Source: Halomonas litopenaei
GTDB taxonomy: Bacteria; Pseudomonadota; Gammaproteobacteria; Pseudomonadales; Halomonadaceae
Length of the DNA: 64,000 bases
Assembly (NCBI RefSeq): GCF_003045775.1
Contig: NZ_PXNS01000005.1
Span: 372,001-436,000, forward strand
Reading direction: 5' to 3'
The translations under genes and the position numbers were made by a program. Of the stretch, positions 23,491 through 32,365 are shown one piece after another. The notes below the pieces were generated by a model. It worked only from the letters and a program-made list of their open reading frames with translations. It was not told where the DNA came from and did not search any database. Position 1 is the stretch's first letter; each line of letters opens with the position of its first letter.

Positions 23491-24261
23491 TCAGCGCTTG
23501 GGTGCAAGGAATTGCTTGAGTCGCTCGGAGCTGGGGTTGCCCAGCACCTGGTCGGGCGGACCCGCTTCCTCGACCTGACCCTGGTGCAGGTAGATCACCT
23601 GACTGGAGACGTCGCGGGCGAAGGCCATTTCGTGGGTTACCACGATCATGGTGCGGCCTTCCTCGGCCAGGTCACGCATGACCTTGAGCACGTCGCCGAC
23701 AAGCTCCGGGTCCAGCGCCGAGGTTGGCTCGTCGAACAGCATGACCTCCGGGTCCATGGCGAGTGCCCGGGCGATGGCGCCACGCTGCTGCTGGCCACCG
23801 GAAAGCTGGGCCGGATAATAGTCGGCGCGTTCGGCCAGGCCGACCCGCTTTAGCAGGGCGCGGGCGTGTTCGATGGCCTCCTTCTTCGACTTCTTGAGCA
23901 CGTGGACAGGCGCTTCGATGACGTTCTCCAGAAGCGTCATGTGGGCCCAGAGGTTGAAGCTCTGGAACACCATCGACAGCTTGGCGCGCATCTGTACCAC
24001 CTGGTTCCAGTCGGCAGGCTCGCGGCCGTGCTTGGTTTCCTTGAAGCGGATCTGTTCGCCGTGGACAAACAGCTCGCCCTCGTTGGGCTGTTCAAGCAGG
24101 TTCATGCAGCGCAGGAAGGTGCTCTTGCCGGAGCCGGAGGCGCCGATCAGGGTGATGACGTCCCCCTTGCGGGCCTCGAGAGACAGCCCCTTGAGCACTT
24201 CGGTGTTGCCAAAGCGCTTCTTGATATTGCGCACTTCCAGCGGAATTGGTGTATCAGCCAT
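23491..24261 (-). CDS. aotP: Amino-acid ABC transporter ATPase (HisP/AotP type)
   Basis: A 256-residue ATPase. Walker A is GASGSGKST, the signature is LSGGQQQRGAIARAL, Walker B is VMLFDEPTSALDPE, with a switch histidine in VVTHEMAFA. It is the first gene of the operon aotP-aotQ-aotM-aotJ, second binding protein, iadA-like. The promoter probably lies in the A/T-rich stretch upstream (24430-24475). Confidence 0.95.
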   Translation of the reverse strand: MADTPIPLEVRNIKKRFGNTEVLKGLSLEARKGDVITLIGASGSGKSTFLRCMNLLEQPNEGELFVHGEQIRFKETKHGREPADWNQVVQMRAKLSMVFQSFNLWAHMTLLENVIEAPVHVLKKSKKEAIEHARALLKRVGLAERADYYPAQLSGGQQQRGAIARALAMDPEVMLFDEPTSALDPELVGDVLKVMRDLAEEGRTMIVVTHEMAFARDVSSQVIYLHQGQVEEAGPPDQVLGNPSSERLKQFLAPKR

Positions 24262-24484
24262 GAATCGGGCTCCAGATAGAATCGGCCGTGCCGGGTGGGC
24301 CGGCCGGATGGCGCGGGCTGGCGCGAAAAAAACGGGGGATTCTAACAGGCTTGGAACGGCGCAGCAGACGAAGCTGATCCGAGGGGGTATAGACCTTCGT
24401 CGAGTATAGGGGCGGGAGTTGTCATGCGTCTATCTCCAGGTTGTTGTTATGTATATATTTATTGTAAGTAAAAGAGGTGCGATC
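24262..24484 (-). promoter_or_regulatory. Probable promoter region of the aot operon
   Basis: The gap between astE and aotP contains a pronounced A/T-rich block at 24440-24475 (TTGTTATGTATATATTTATTG on the plus strand, read in pieces), unlike anything nearby. It is the best candidate for the aotP promoter. No clear ArgR box was recognised. Confidence 0.4.
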
Positions 24485-25492
24485 TCACGCTGATGTTAGC
24501 CTCACCGGGCGCACCAGCAGCGCCGCTCGAGCGCCGAGTTCTACCCTGGCGTTGGGGAACACCACCTTGAGCGGCTCGTCACCGATACGGGTATCGCCGG
24601 CCTGGGCGTCACGCGCCACCACGGTACCGGGGGCGAACTCGGTGAAGTTGGGAATGTCATCGGCAAAGCACAGCGCGAAGTCCTCGCTTTCACGGAACAC
24701 TTCGACAGCCACCGCAAAGCCATCCAGCTGCTGGATCTCGCCCGACTCGGGCAATTGTCCGGCGATCAGCGACTGAATCAGCCGGCCCATGGGTTCAAGT
24801 GGCTCGAGATCATTGTGGCCGAACGGCAACGCCTTGCCGAGTTCCAGGGTAAACGCCTGGGCGCCGTGGTAGTGCTTGCTGTAGTGGGAGAAGGTCCAGC
24901 TATGCTGATGCTGCTTGAGCGCCGCCTGGATGCCCGCGCCGGCCATCCAGTGCCACTGCTCGCTATCGGTACGAGTCTCGGCGAAAGGGTCCACCACGAA
25001 GCGTGGGTAGTGGCTGTCGCGGATCGCGGTGTGCAGGTCGTAGTGCAGCCTTGGCAGCTGGCTGTGGTCGGCGAAGAAGGCATCCACCGCGGCCATCAGC
25101 TCACGCGCGCGGACGGCCTCGTCGCCTGGCTGGTCGAGTTCCCGCCGGAACAGCCGATTGAGGTTGGTCTCGACGAAGCGGGTGTTGCGACGAATCGCCT
25201 CGAGGTTGCCGAGGATCACCAATACCGGAGCACCGACAGAGGCAAGCCCTGCCTCCAGGCGCGCCAGGCAATCACCCAGCAGCTCGATCGGCGCGGTCTC
25301 GTTGCCGTGGATGCCGACGGACAGCACGCAGGCGCGTGCATCTGCGCCGACGGTGTCCGGGATCAGGCGCAGCAGGCCTGGCCCCTCGATCCGATAGCGG
25401 CCGCCTTTTAGCGAGCCTTCCCGGCCCTTGATCGGCCGGTCGGGGGACGACGCATCGGCCTCAAGACTTGCCGTCAGCCACTCAGCCAGCAT
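24485..25492 (-). CDS. astE: Succinylglutamate desuccinylase
   Basis: A 335-residue zinc carboxypeptidase-like enzyme. The metal residues are in SVGIHGNETAPIELL, followed by FVETNLNRLF and LHYDLHTAIR. AstE performs the last step of the arginine succinyltransferase pathway, releasing succinate and glutamate. The rest of the ast genes are not in the window. Its position upstream of an arginine-type importer, in the same orientation, links uptake and degradation. Confidence 0.92.
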   Translation of the reverse strand: MLAEWLTASLEADASSPDRPIKGREGSLKGGRYRIEGPGLLRLIPDTVGADARACVLSVGIHGNETAPIELLGDCLARLEAGLASVGAPVLVILGNLEAIRRNTRFVETNLNRLFRRELDQPGDEAVRARELMAAVDAFFADHSQLPRLHYDLHTAIRDSHYPRFVVDPFAETRTDSEQWHWMAGAGIQAALKQHQHSWTFSHYSKHYHGAQAFTLELGKALPFGHNDLEPLEPMGRLIQSLIAGQLPESGEIQQLDGFAVAVEVFRESEDFALCFADDIPNFTEFAPGTVVARDAQAGDTRIGDEPLKVVFPNARVELGARAALLVRPVRLTSA

Positions 25493-25868
25493 GGCGACCT
25501 CCCGCCAGAGGCGAGGAACAAAGGGAACCTGAGTCGGGTGTCAGAACAAACGTCATCGGGAGTCTTCTTGTTGCCAAGGCATTTATCGAATTCTTGTCGC
25601 CGCACCATTGCGAGCCCCCAGGAGGACCCCGTTGCCTCTTATCGGCCCAGAGCTGGCCCACTACCTACCCACTAGCGACCCTCCGGGCCGACTCGCCAGC
25701 CGAGCTGGGGCGAACGGAAACAGGGCAGGGCGTGGCCTGTCAGCGGCCGATGGTCGGGCATTCGATCATCGCTGGAGGCGCGGATGCCGCTTCACCTTCT
25801 TAGGCAGCGAGGGACCTCGCAAGAGCGAGCGTCGATCTGGTGAAAACCGGGGGTGCGATAATGAAAGG
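25493..25868. other. Non-coding stretch upstream of astE
   Basis: About 375 bases between the astE start and the end of the SMP-30-like gene. No open frame with convincing composition or ribosome site was found on either strand. It must hold the astE promoter, but no -35/-10 pair was confidently assigned. No repeat or structured RNA was recognised. Confidence 0.5.
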
Positions 25869-25890
25869 CCCGGCAGCATTCGCCGCCGGG
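25869..25890 (-). terminator. Terminator of the SMP-30-like gene
   Basis: On the minus strand CCCGGCGGC pairs with GCTGCCGGG (one wobble) around a GAAT loop, followed by CCTTTC. It lies 31 bases beyond the stop. Confidence 0.6.
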
Positions 25891-25920
25891 TTGGAGATGA
25901 ACGGCCACAGCGGCAGGCGC

Positions 25921-26943
25921 CTAGAGACCGCGCGCGCCGGTATAGAGGGTATACAGCGATTGACTGGCGGCCATCAGCAGGCGGTTGCGCTTCTCTCCGA
26001 CGAAGCAGACGTTGGCGCAGACTTCCGGCAGCAGGACGCGACCGATCAGGGTGCCATCCGGAGCAAACACGCTGACCCCATCCTTGCCCTCGCCTCCTGA
26101 GGTGCCGACCCAGAGGTTGCCGTCCTCATCACAGCACATGCCGTCATAGCCCTCGCTGGTGCTTTCCACCAGCCTCTCGGCACCAGCCAGCGTCCTGTTC
26201 TCGGCGCTGAAGGTGAATCGCGTGATGGTGGCGGGCTGATCGGGATGGTGCGAAGGGGCGGTATCGGTGACATACAGCGAGCTGCCGTCCGGCCCCAGGG
26301 CGATACCATTGGGCTTGTAGAGCTCTGTGGTCAGACGGGTCGGCTCCTGCATGCCGTCCTCCCAGTAGTAGATGGCGGTCTCGAGTTCGAGCGAGCGCTG
26401 CTTGCCCTCGTAGTCGGAGTGCGCGCCGTAGCCGGGGTCGGTGAAGATGATGGCGCCGCCGGGCAGGGTGACCAGATCGTTGGGGGCATTGAGTGGCTTG
26501 CCGTCGAAGGTGCTGGTCAGCACATGGCGACTGCCGTCCCACTCGTAGCGAACCACCTGGGCCGGCGAGTGTTCGCAGGCGATCAGGCGACCACGATCGT
26601 CGAAAGCGTTGCCGTTGGAATGGCCGATATGATCACGCAGCACGCTGACCTGGCCGCTGGCCTCGTCCCAGCGCATCTGCCGGGCCCTGGGGATGTCGCT
26701 GAACACGGCGTAGCGACCCACGGCGTTCCAGGCAGGCCCCTCGAGCCAGAGTCCGCCCGTCCATTCCCGTTCCAGCGGGGCGTTGAACAGCATGTACTGC
26801 TTGAAGCGATCATCCACCACCTGCCAGGCGTCGATCGGATAGCGCTCGGGCGTGCCGCCGGCGTGGGCAAATAGCGACGGCACCGCAGCGGTGGCGCCGA
26901 TGGCCGCCGTGGCGGCAAGAAACTCTCGTCTTCCCAGTGACAT
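25921..26943 (-). CDS. SMP-30/gluconolactonase-like exported protein (Tat signal)
   Basis: A 340-residue beta-propeller protein of the SMP-30/gluconolactonase/LRE-like group. The N-terminus MSLGRREFLAATAAIGATAA has a twin-arginine motif and a hydrophobic core ending near FAHAG. Propeller features are WLEGPAW, LNAPNDLV and KPNGIALGPDG, which supply the typical metal-binding glutamate and asparagines. The likely activity is hydrolysis of a sugar lactone in the periplasm, but the substrate is unknown. The start was chosen for the GGAGG site 7 bases upstream; a longer frame to 27009 would cross the terminator of the lipocalin gene. Confidence 0.82.
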   Translation of the reverse strand: MSLGRREFLAATAAIGATAAVPSLFAHAGGTPERYPIDAWQVVDDRFKQYMLFNAPLEREWTGGLWLEGPAWNAVGRYAVFSDIPRARQMRWDEASGQVSVLRDHIGHSNGNAFDDRGRLIACEHSPAQVVRYEWDGSRHVLTSTFDGKPLNAPNDLVTLPGGAIIFTDPGYGAHSDYEGKQRSLELETAIYYWEDGMQEPTRLTTELYKPNGIALGPDGSSLYVTDTAPSHHPDQPATITRFTFSAENRTLAGAERLVESTSEGYDGMCCDEDGNLWVGTSGGEGKDGVSVFAPDGTLIGRVLLPEVCANVCFVGEKRNRLLMAASQSLYTLYTGARGL

Positions 26944-26963
26944 TGCTTGACCTCCATGCAGTG

Positions 26964-26990
26964 AAAGGGCGACCGAGGTGGTCGCCCTTT
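26964..26990. terminator. Bidirectional hairpin terminator after the lipocalin gene
   Basis: AAAGGGCGACC pairs with GGTCGCCCTTT around GAGGT. On the minus strand it follows the lipocalin stop by 80 bases and ends in TTT. It also precedes the SMP-30-like gene, separating the two transcripts. Confidence 0.8.
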
Positions 26991-27070
26991 CAGCGTATGA
27001 GGTGTTCACTGGTCTGTATGTTATACATTCTGACGAGGTCAGGCGGCCTGTGGCAGCGCCTGATTATTGC

Positions 27071-27667
27071 TCAGCCCTGGCGATAGGGCTCGCACTCCTC
27101 GCCCTGTTCGACCTCTATCAGCTCCTCGACCGGGTAGTCCAGATCCTGTGCGCGCTGGACCAGCGAGCGGTAGGTCGCATCGTCAAGCTGGGGACTTCTG
27201 GCGAGGATCCACAGATAGTCGCGGTCCGGTCCGGTGACCAGCGACCATTGTCCGGCGTCATCCAGCGCCAGAATGTTGTAGCTTGCATAGAAGGGGCCGA
27301 AGAAGCTCACCTTCAGGCGGCCGACGTTGTCTTCCTCCAGCAGGTAGGCCTTGCCTTCGGCCACGTCGGGCTCGCCCTTGGACAGGTCGACGCCACGGTT
27401 GATCACCTGGACGCCACCGTCATCCCGGGTGGCGTAGTCGGCGGTGACGCAGTCGAGCCCTTCCTCGAAGCTGTGATCGAAGCGCGCGATCTCGTACCAG
27501 CGACCCAGATAGTCCTCCAGGGTGAAGTCATCGATGGGCTGGGTGCCAGAGGGCAGGCCTGTGCAGGCCGACAGCACCAGCGGGGCGCCAACGGCGGCGA
27601 GCAGGGCAGAGCGTCGCGTCGGCTTTCGAGCCGGGGCCGACGAAGGCCGGCGTCCTTGCGTATCCAT
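27071..27667 (-). CDS. blc: Outer-membrane lipocalin lipoprotein (Blc-like)
   Basis: A 198-residue lipoprotein. A charged N-terminus (MDTQGRRPSSAPARKPTRRS) is followed by a hydrophobic core and the lipobox LSAC. The mature part opens with the lipocalin signature YLGRWYEIARFDHSFEEG, then GKAYLLEE, FFGPFYASYNILALD and YLWILARSP. Blc proteins bind lysophospholipids or fatty acids at the outer membrane. The N-terminal extension before the hydrophobic core is longer than usual. The start was chosen at 27667 with GGAG upstream. Confidence 0.88.
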   Translation of the reverse strand: MDTQGRRPSSAPARKPTRRSALLAAVGAPLVLSACTGLPSGTQPIDDFTLEDYLGRWYEIARFDHSFEEGLDCVTADYATRDDGGVQVINRGVDLSKGEPDVAEGKAYLLEEDNVGRLKVSFFGPFYASYNILALDDAGQWSLVTGPDRDYLWILARSPQLDDATYRSLVQRAQDLDYPVEELIEVEQGEECEPYRQG

Positions 27668-27822
27668 GAGGGCTCCTGAAGGGTGGCAGGTGGGTGGAAG
27701 TCGAGTCACCGCTGGATGTATTGCATAATTTTCGTACAAGAAGTGTATGTCTTTTTTGCTGCTGTTGTCCAAGAGGCTTCCCGCTTGAGGTTGAGCAGCC
27801 ATAAACGTGCAAGGAGCGCCGC

Positions 27823-28890
27823 ATGACGCTAAAGGGGACACCAGGAGAGGCCCCGCAAGGAACGCCAGGTAGCCAGCTGGGCCAGCACTATGATGCCAAA
27901 GGAAGCCTGCTGGCTCGGCTCGAACGTGCCTTCGTCGAGGCGGGATGCGACCCCGACCATCTGAGTCATGACGAGATGGCCGGTATCGATCAACTGCATC
28001 TGGGGGGCAGGGCGGCCAGCCGGCGATTGATGGCCCTGGCGGGGTGGGATGCCGGCCAGCCCCCGAACAAGGGGGACGGTCCTCGCTTGGACGCGTTCGC
28101 GGGTGTGGGCACGGGTTCCAGCGGCGCAGCGCGCCTGCTCGATCTGGGCTGCGGTACCGGCGGCGCCAGTCGTCTGCTGGCCCGTGAGCTTGGCTACGAA
28201 GTGGTGGGGGTGGATATCACGCCGGGCTTCATCGAGGTCGCGACCTGGCTGAGTCGGGCCTGTGGACTGGAGGACACTACCCGTTTCGTGTGCGCCGATG
28301 CCGCCGAGTTGCCGCTGGGGGATGCCAGTGTCGAGGCGGTGTGGTGCCAGCATGCCCTGCTCAATATGCCGGACCTCGCCGCTGTGTTGAGCGAGTGTCG
28401 CAGGGTGCTCGCTCCGGGTGGCAGGTTGGTGCTCCACGAGGTGGTTCGAGGCGACAATCCTGCGCCGTTATCGCTCCCGGTGCCCTGGGCGAGAACGCCC
28501 GAGCATAGCCGACTGTTGTCCCTGAAGGATCTCGAGCAACACCTCCAGGCCGCCGGGTTTCAGCGCCAGGCGCTGGAGGATGTCAGCGCCGAGGCGCTGG
28601 CCTGGCGTAGCCATCACCGGCGTCGCGAGCAGGGCGGGGCTGACCGCCGAGCCGATGGTGGCACCAACACGGACCAGGCGCAGCCGCCCAGGCAGGAGGG
28701 GGGAGAGTCGTCACCTCAGGCGTCAGGGCCTGCTGACCGTCCTCCCATTCGTCCCCGCTTGCCTGGTCCTGCGCTGATCTTTGGTGAGGTCTTCGTGGAG
28801 ATGGGCCGTAACCTGCTCGACAACCTCAGCGACGACCGGGTTAGGGTGGTTCAGGGGGTGTGGCAACACCAGCCATTGCCGCGAACCTGA
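27823..28890 (+). CDS. SAM-dependent methyltransferase
   Basis: A 355-residue class I methyltransferase. The SAM-binding motif LLDLGCGTGGASRLLARELG lies near residue 105, followed by VVGVDITPGF and the acidic FVCADAAELPLGD. LNMPDLAAVLSECRRVLAPGGRLVLHEV marks motif IV and the following helix. It somewhat resembles sarcosine/dimethylglycine-type methyltransferases, but the substrate cannot be read from sequence. A low-complexity, Pro/Gly/Arg-rich insert of about 65 residues (near 260-325) separates the fold from a C-terminal ALIFGEVFVEMGRNLLDNL segment. Confidence 0.75.
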   Translation: MTLKGTPGEAPQGTPGSQLGQHYDAKGSLLARLERAFVEAGCDPDHLSHDEMAGIDQLHLGGRAASRRLMALAGWDAGQPPNKGDGPRLDAFAGVGTGSSGAARLLDLGCGTGGASRLLARELGYEVVGVDITPGFIEVATWLSRACGLEDTTRFVCADAAELPLGDASVEAVWCQHALLNMPDLAAVLSECRRVLAPGGRLVLHEVVRGDNPAPLSLPVPWARTPEHSRLLSLKDLEQHLQAAGFQRQALEDVSAEALAWRSHHRRREQGGADRRADGGTNTDQAQPPRQEGGESSPQASGPADRPPIRPRLPGPALIFGEVFVEMGRNLLDNLSDDRVRVVQGVWQHQPLPRT

Positions 28891-29250
28891 CAGTTTGACC
28901 CCCTGAATTCAAGCACCTGGATTCATAGAATAAGCGCCGCTGTATGTCGTGCAGCGGAGTGCCTCCTCAAGGAGGCTCCCTCTCCCATGGTTGCCTCCTC
29001 GGGGGCACGGGTTTGCCAAGCCTGCTAATGCTCTGTGCTCTCTGGTCGTCTCTCTGCATTCTTCTCTCGGCATCCTTCTCTGTTTCCTGCCTTCCCTCCG
29101 TGCTTTTTTCGCGGGCTCTCTCGGCCGACGCGCGACGCCTTGGTACAGGGTGGCCTGGTGCGGTTGTGTCACGTCGAGCTGGCATGCGCCACCTGACCGG
29201 GTTCTGGGCTGACTGTTGTCGTGATGGATCACAGGGGCGGGCTTTCACGG
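28891..29250. other. Non-coding stretch between methyltransferase and TRAP system 2
   Basis: No supported gene. Two small hairpins follow the methyltransferase stop: CCGCTG/CAGCGG (28937-28957) and GCCTCC-TCAA-GGAGGC (28961-28976), the second a possible terminator without a T tract. Base composition from 29030 to 29120 is pyrimidine-rich on the plus strand, and nothing recognisable was found there. Confidence 0.5.
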
Positions 29251-29254
29251 CGCT

Positions 29255-29298
29255 CTTGCATTTGGGTATCCTGTAAATATATTTTATACAATCTACGT
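29255..29298 (+). promoter_or_regulatory. Probable promoter of TRAP system 2
   Basis: A TTGCAT element and a -10-like TATATT about 16 bases later sit in an isolated A/T-rich island, with an imperfect dyad TGTAAA...TTTATACA overlapping the -10. About 100 bases separate it from the dctP start. Confidence 0.5.
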
Positions 29299-29398
29299 TT
29301 TGGCGGTGTTGCCTGAGTCTGGGCGTATCGGCCTGTCGAAGCGTTGGGGAATGTGGAATCTGGCGATGGGCGCTGGATACACCGATGGAGTCAATACA

Positions 29399-30448
29399 AT
29401 GAACAACAAGGCCTTGAGTGCAGCAGCGATCGGAAGTCTGGTGATGGGGCTGGTGGCGCCTGCCCTGGCGGCTGACGTCGAGTGGAAGGTGCCGACCTCG
29501 GTACCGGCGGGCTCCCCTTTTTACGAGAACTTTCTGGAGCGGTTTGCCGATAACGCCGACACCCTCAGCCAGGGACGGGTGGAGATCAAACCCTTCGGCG
29601 CAGGGGTGATCGTACCTGCGTTGCAGGTATACGAGGCCGTGCTGGAAGGCACCGTGGAGGCGGGGCACTCCACGCCCAGCTACCTGGTAAACCAGAAGCC
29701 CATCAACGCCATCTTTGCCGGCTTCCCCGGTGGCATGGGGCCGGAGACCTATATCAACTGGATCTACGAGGGGGGCGGTCAAGAGGCCTTGCAGGAGCTG
29801 CGTGCCAGCGAGGGGTTGCATTCCTTGATCGTCGGTATCGGCTCCACCGAAGTCTTCGCTCACGCCAACGTCAGGATCGATGGTGCCGACGATCTCGAAG
29901 GTTTGAAGTATCGTACGTCGGGCCCCTGGGCGGAGGTGATGCGTGAATACTACGGCGCAGTGCCGACCGTGGTGCCGCCGGGGGACACCTACACCCTGCT
30001 TCAGCGCAAGGGTGTCGACGCGGTGGAGTGGGCAACCCCATCGAGCAACCAGCCAGAAGGGTTCCATGAAGCCGCCAAGTACATCGTGGTTCCCGGCGTG
30101 CATCAGCCCACCTTCCTTTGGGAGGTTGTCGTGACCGAGGACACCTGGGCGGCCGTCCCAGACGACCTCAAGCCGCTGATCGAAGCCGCCGCCAAGCTCA
30201 CGACCTATGAAGGCCTGAGCCAGTTCTATCACCAGGACATGCTGGCCATGGAGGCTTACCGTTCGGGCCGCAATGAAGTGGTGAGCCTGGACCCCGAGTT
30301 TGTCGAGGATCTGGCCCAGAGCGGTCGGGCCTGGATGGAGGCCACGGTTGAAGCGTCAGACGATCCTGCAATGCAGGCGCTGCTGGAAGACTACCGCACC
30401 TACCAGCAGCGCTGGAGCGAGCAGAACGACTACCTGATCCGCGACTGA
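29399..30448 (+). CDS. dctP: TRAP transporter substrate-binding protein (DctP), system 2
   Basis: A 349-residue periplasmic receptor with a Sec signal (MNNKALSAAAIGSLVMGLVA, cleavage near ALAAD). It shows TRAP features: YENFLERFADNADTLSQGRV, LEGLKYRTSGPWAEVM with the carboxylate-clamping arginine, and WATPSSNQPEGFHEAAKY. It starts at 29399 behind GGAG. The next two genes are the matching DctQ and DctM. Neighbouring D-malate/tartrate dehydrogenase hints at a hydroxy-dicarboxylate ligand, but only by proximity. Confidence 0.9.
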   Translation: MNNKALSAAAIGSLVMGLVAPALAADVEWKVPTSVPAGSPFYENFLERFADNADTLSQGRVEIKPFGAGVIVPALQVYEAVLEGTVEAGHSTPSYLVNQKPINAIFAGFPGGMGPETYINWIYEGGGQEALQELRASEGLHSLIVGIGSTEVFAHANVRIDGADDLEGLKYRTSGPWAEVMREYYGAVPTVVPPGDTYTLLQRKGVDAVEWATPSSNQPEGFHEAAKYIVVPGVHQPTFLWEVVVTEDTWAAVPDDLKPLIEAAAKLTTYEGLSQFYHQDMLAMEAYRSGRNEVVSLDPEFVEDLAQSGRAWMEATVEASDDPAMQALLEDYRTYQQRWSEQNDYLIRD

Positions 30449-30503
30449 CCCCTCAACCGATCCTGGAGGAACGTCACCTCGGCCTGCGGGGTGACGCCTA
30501 TTC

Positions 30504-31013
30504 ATGAATACACTGATGAACCTCATCGACAGGGCGTCGACGCTGCTGGCGTGGGGCAGTCGCCTGGCGCTTGTCGCCCTGACCGGCGCCATGCTCTACG
30601 AAGTCATTGCACGCTATGTCTTCAATGCCTCGACCATCTGGGCCTTCGATCTGTCCTACATGGCCACGGGAACTGCCTTTGTTCTCGGCATCGCCTGGAC
30701 CGCCAAGGTGGATGGCCACGTCAGGGTCGATGCCTTTAGTCGCCTGCTTCCGCCGCGTCTGGTCCAGCGCCTGCACGGTGCCGTCTATCTACTGCTGATG
30801 ATGCCGGTGGTGGCGCTGATGGCGCATCACGGATGGCTGCGCACCCTGCGGGCCTGGCACACCAATGAGGTGGAAATGGTCAGCGTATGGGCACCCAGGA
30901 TGTGGCCGCTCTACGCCCTTATCGCCATCGGGCTTTCCCTCTTCGCCTGCCAGCTTGCGGTGGACGGAGTGCGGCAGCTTTGTACAGCACGTACCACCGA
31001 GGAGAGTCGCTGA
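30504..31013 (+). CDS. dctQ: TRAP transporter small permease (DctQ), system 2
   Basis: A 169-residue protein with four membrane segments. The characteristic region is YVFNASTIWAFDLSYMATGT followed by KVDGHVRVDAFSRLL. It lies between the binding protein and DctM, and its TGA overlaps the ATG of dctM (TGATG at 31011-31015), indicating translational coupling. Confidence 0.92.
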   Translation: MNTLMNLIDRASTLLAWGSRLALVALTGAMLYEVIARYVFNASTIWAFDLSYMATGTAFVLGIAWTAKVDGHVRVDAFSRLLPPRLVQRLHGAVYLLLMMPVVALMAHHGWLRTLRAWHTNEVEMVSVWAPRMWPLYALIAIGLSLFACQLAVDGVRQLCTARTTEESR

Positions 31014-32326
31014 TGGATGCCCTCGTTGCCGGTCTGATGTTTCCCGGCTTATTTCTGCTTATCTTCCTGGGCATCCCCATCGCCTATTCGTTGACGTTGG
31101 TCTCGGTTGCCGCTGGCTGGTACGCCTTCGGACCGATGATCTTTCAGCAGCTGTACGGTAGCGTCTACAGCGCCGCCACCCACTATGTGCTGTCTTCCAT
31201 CCCGCTGTTTGTGCTGATGGGAGGAATCCTCGAGAAGTCGGGAATCGCGCGTCAACTGTTCGATGCCATCCAGCTCTGGATCGGCCGACTGCCTGGGGGG
31301 CTGGCGCTGACGACGATCGCCATGGCGGCCATCTTTGCCGCCGCCTCTGGAGTGGTCGGTGCTGTCGAGATCATGATCGGTCTGATGGCGATACCCGCGA
31401 TGCGCGCCTATGGCTATCGCAATAGCCTGATGAGCGGGACCATCTGCGCCGGGGGCTCCCTGGGCACGATCATTCCGCCGACCGTGATCGTGGTGGTGTA
31501 TGCGGCACTTGCCCAGCTTTCCATCGGCGAACTCTTTGCCGCCATCATTCTGCCAGGCGGATTGATGGTCTCGCTGTTTGCTCTCTACATTCTGGTGCGC
31601 TGCGCCCTGCGCCCCCAGGACGGCCCTCCGGCCGTGGAGGCGACACCCTTGCCGCTGGGCCAGAAGCTCGCGATCACCGCCAAGGCCCTGGTACCCCCGC
31701 TGTTGTTGATGTTTGCGGTGCTGGGCTCGCTGCTGATGGGCATTGCCTCACCGACAGAGGCGGCGGCGGTCGGCGTGGGCGGCGCCTTGCTGCTGGCTGT
31801 GATGAATGGCGGTATCAGCGTCCAGGCGCTAGGGGAGTCGCTGTCCCTGACGGTGCGCATCACCGCCATGATTCTGCTGATCGTGGCGGGGGGCACCATG
31901 TTTACCGGGATCTTTGCGGTCAACGGCGGCGGCGAGATGGTGGCCGAGATCGCTGAGCAGCTCGGCGGCCCCACCGGTGTCATACTGTTCTTCCTCGGCG
32001 TGACCTTCCTGCTCGGCTTCGTGCTCGACTGGACCTCCATCGTGCTGATCTGCGTTCCGATCTTCACGCCGGTGGTCAAGCAACTGGGCATCGATCCGGT
32101 CTGGTTCGCCACCCTGGTGCTGGTGACCATCCAGACCAGCTATCTCACCCCACCGATGGCATCATCGATCTTCTATCTGAAGTCCATCGCCCCGGATGAC
32201 ATCACCTACGGACAGATGTGCCGAGGGGTGCTGCCCTTCATCGCGATCCAGCTGGTGACACTACTGGCGGTGGCACTGGTGCCGAGTCTGGCGACATGGT
32301 TGCCAGAGCAGATCGTGGGATTCTGA
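31013..32326 (+). CDS. dctM: TRAP transporter large permease (DctM), system 2
   Basis: A 437-residue polytopic membrane protein starting MDALVAGLMFPGLFLLIFLG. Family blocks are SSIPLFVLMGGILEKSG, CAGGSLGTIIPPTVIVVVYA and a late TIQTSYLTPPMASSIFYLK. It is the sodium-coupled translocating subunit of system 2. The gene ends in a bidirectional terminator shared with the convergent dehydrogenase gene. Confidence 0.94.
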   Translation: MDALVAGLMFPGLFLLIFLGIPIAYSLTLVSVAAGWYAFGPMIFQQLYGSVYSAATHYVLSSIPLFVLMGGILEKSGIARQLFDAIQLWIGRLPGGLALTTIAMAAIFAAASGVVGAVEIMIGLMAIPAMRAYGYRNSLMSGTICAGGSLGTIIPPTVIVVVYAALAQLSIGELFAAIILPGGLMVSLFALYILVRCALRPQDGPPAVEATPLPLGQKLAITAKALVPPLLLMFAVLGSLLMGIASPTEAAAVGVGGALLLAVMNGGISVQALGESLSLTVRITAMILLIVAGGTMFTGIFAVNGGGEMVAEIAEQLGGPTGVILFFLGVTFLLGFVLDWTSIVLICVPIFTPVVKQLGIDPVWFATLVLVTIQTSYLTPPMASSIFYLKSIAPDDITYGQMCRGVLPFIAIQLVTLLAVALVPSLATWLPEQIVGF

Positions 32327-32329
32327 AGA

Positions 32330-32357
32330 CCGGCCCGGCTCGAGGATGCCGGGCCGG
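32330..32357. terminator. Bidirectional terminator between dctM and the malate/tartrate dehydrogenase gene
   Basis: A perfect 10-base stem, CCGGCCCGGC with GCCGGGCCGG, around an eight-base loop, sits in the 39-base gap between convergent genes. Confidence 0.8.
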
Positions 32358-32365
32358 CAGGGTGA

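Noticed and set aside
24462..24474. TGTAAGTAAAAG as a GacA upstream site
   Set aside because: Only the left half of the palindrome is present, and it is far from the CsrB-like RNA.
28891..29300. Short frames (107-110 residues) in the gap before TRAP system 2
   Set aside because: Low-complexity translation, poor start sites and no similarity that I recognise; treated as non-coding.
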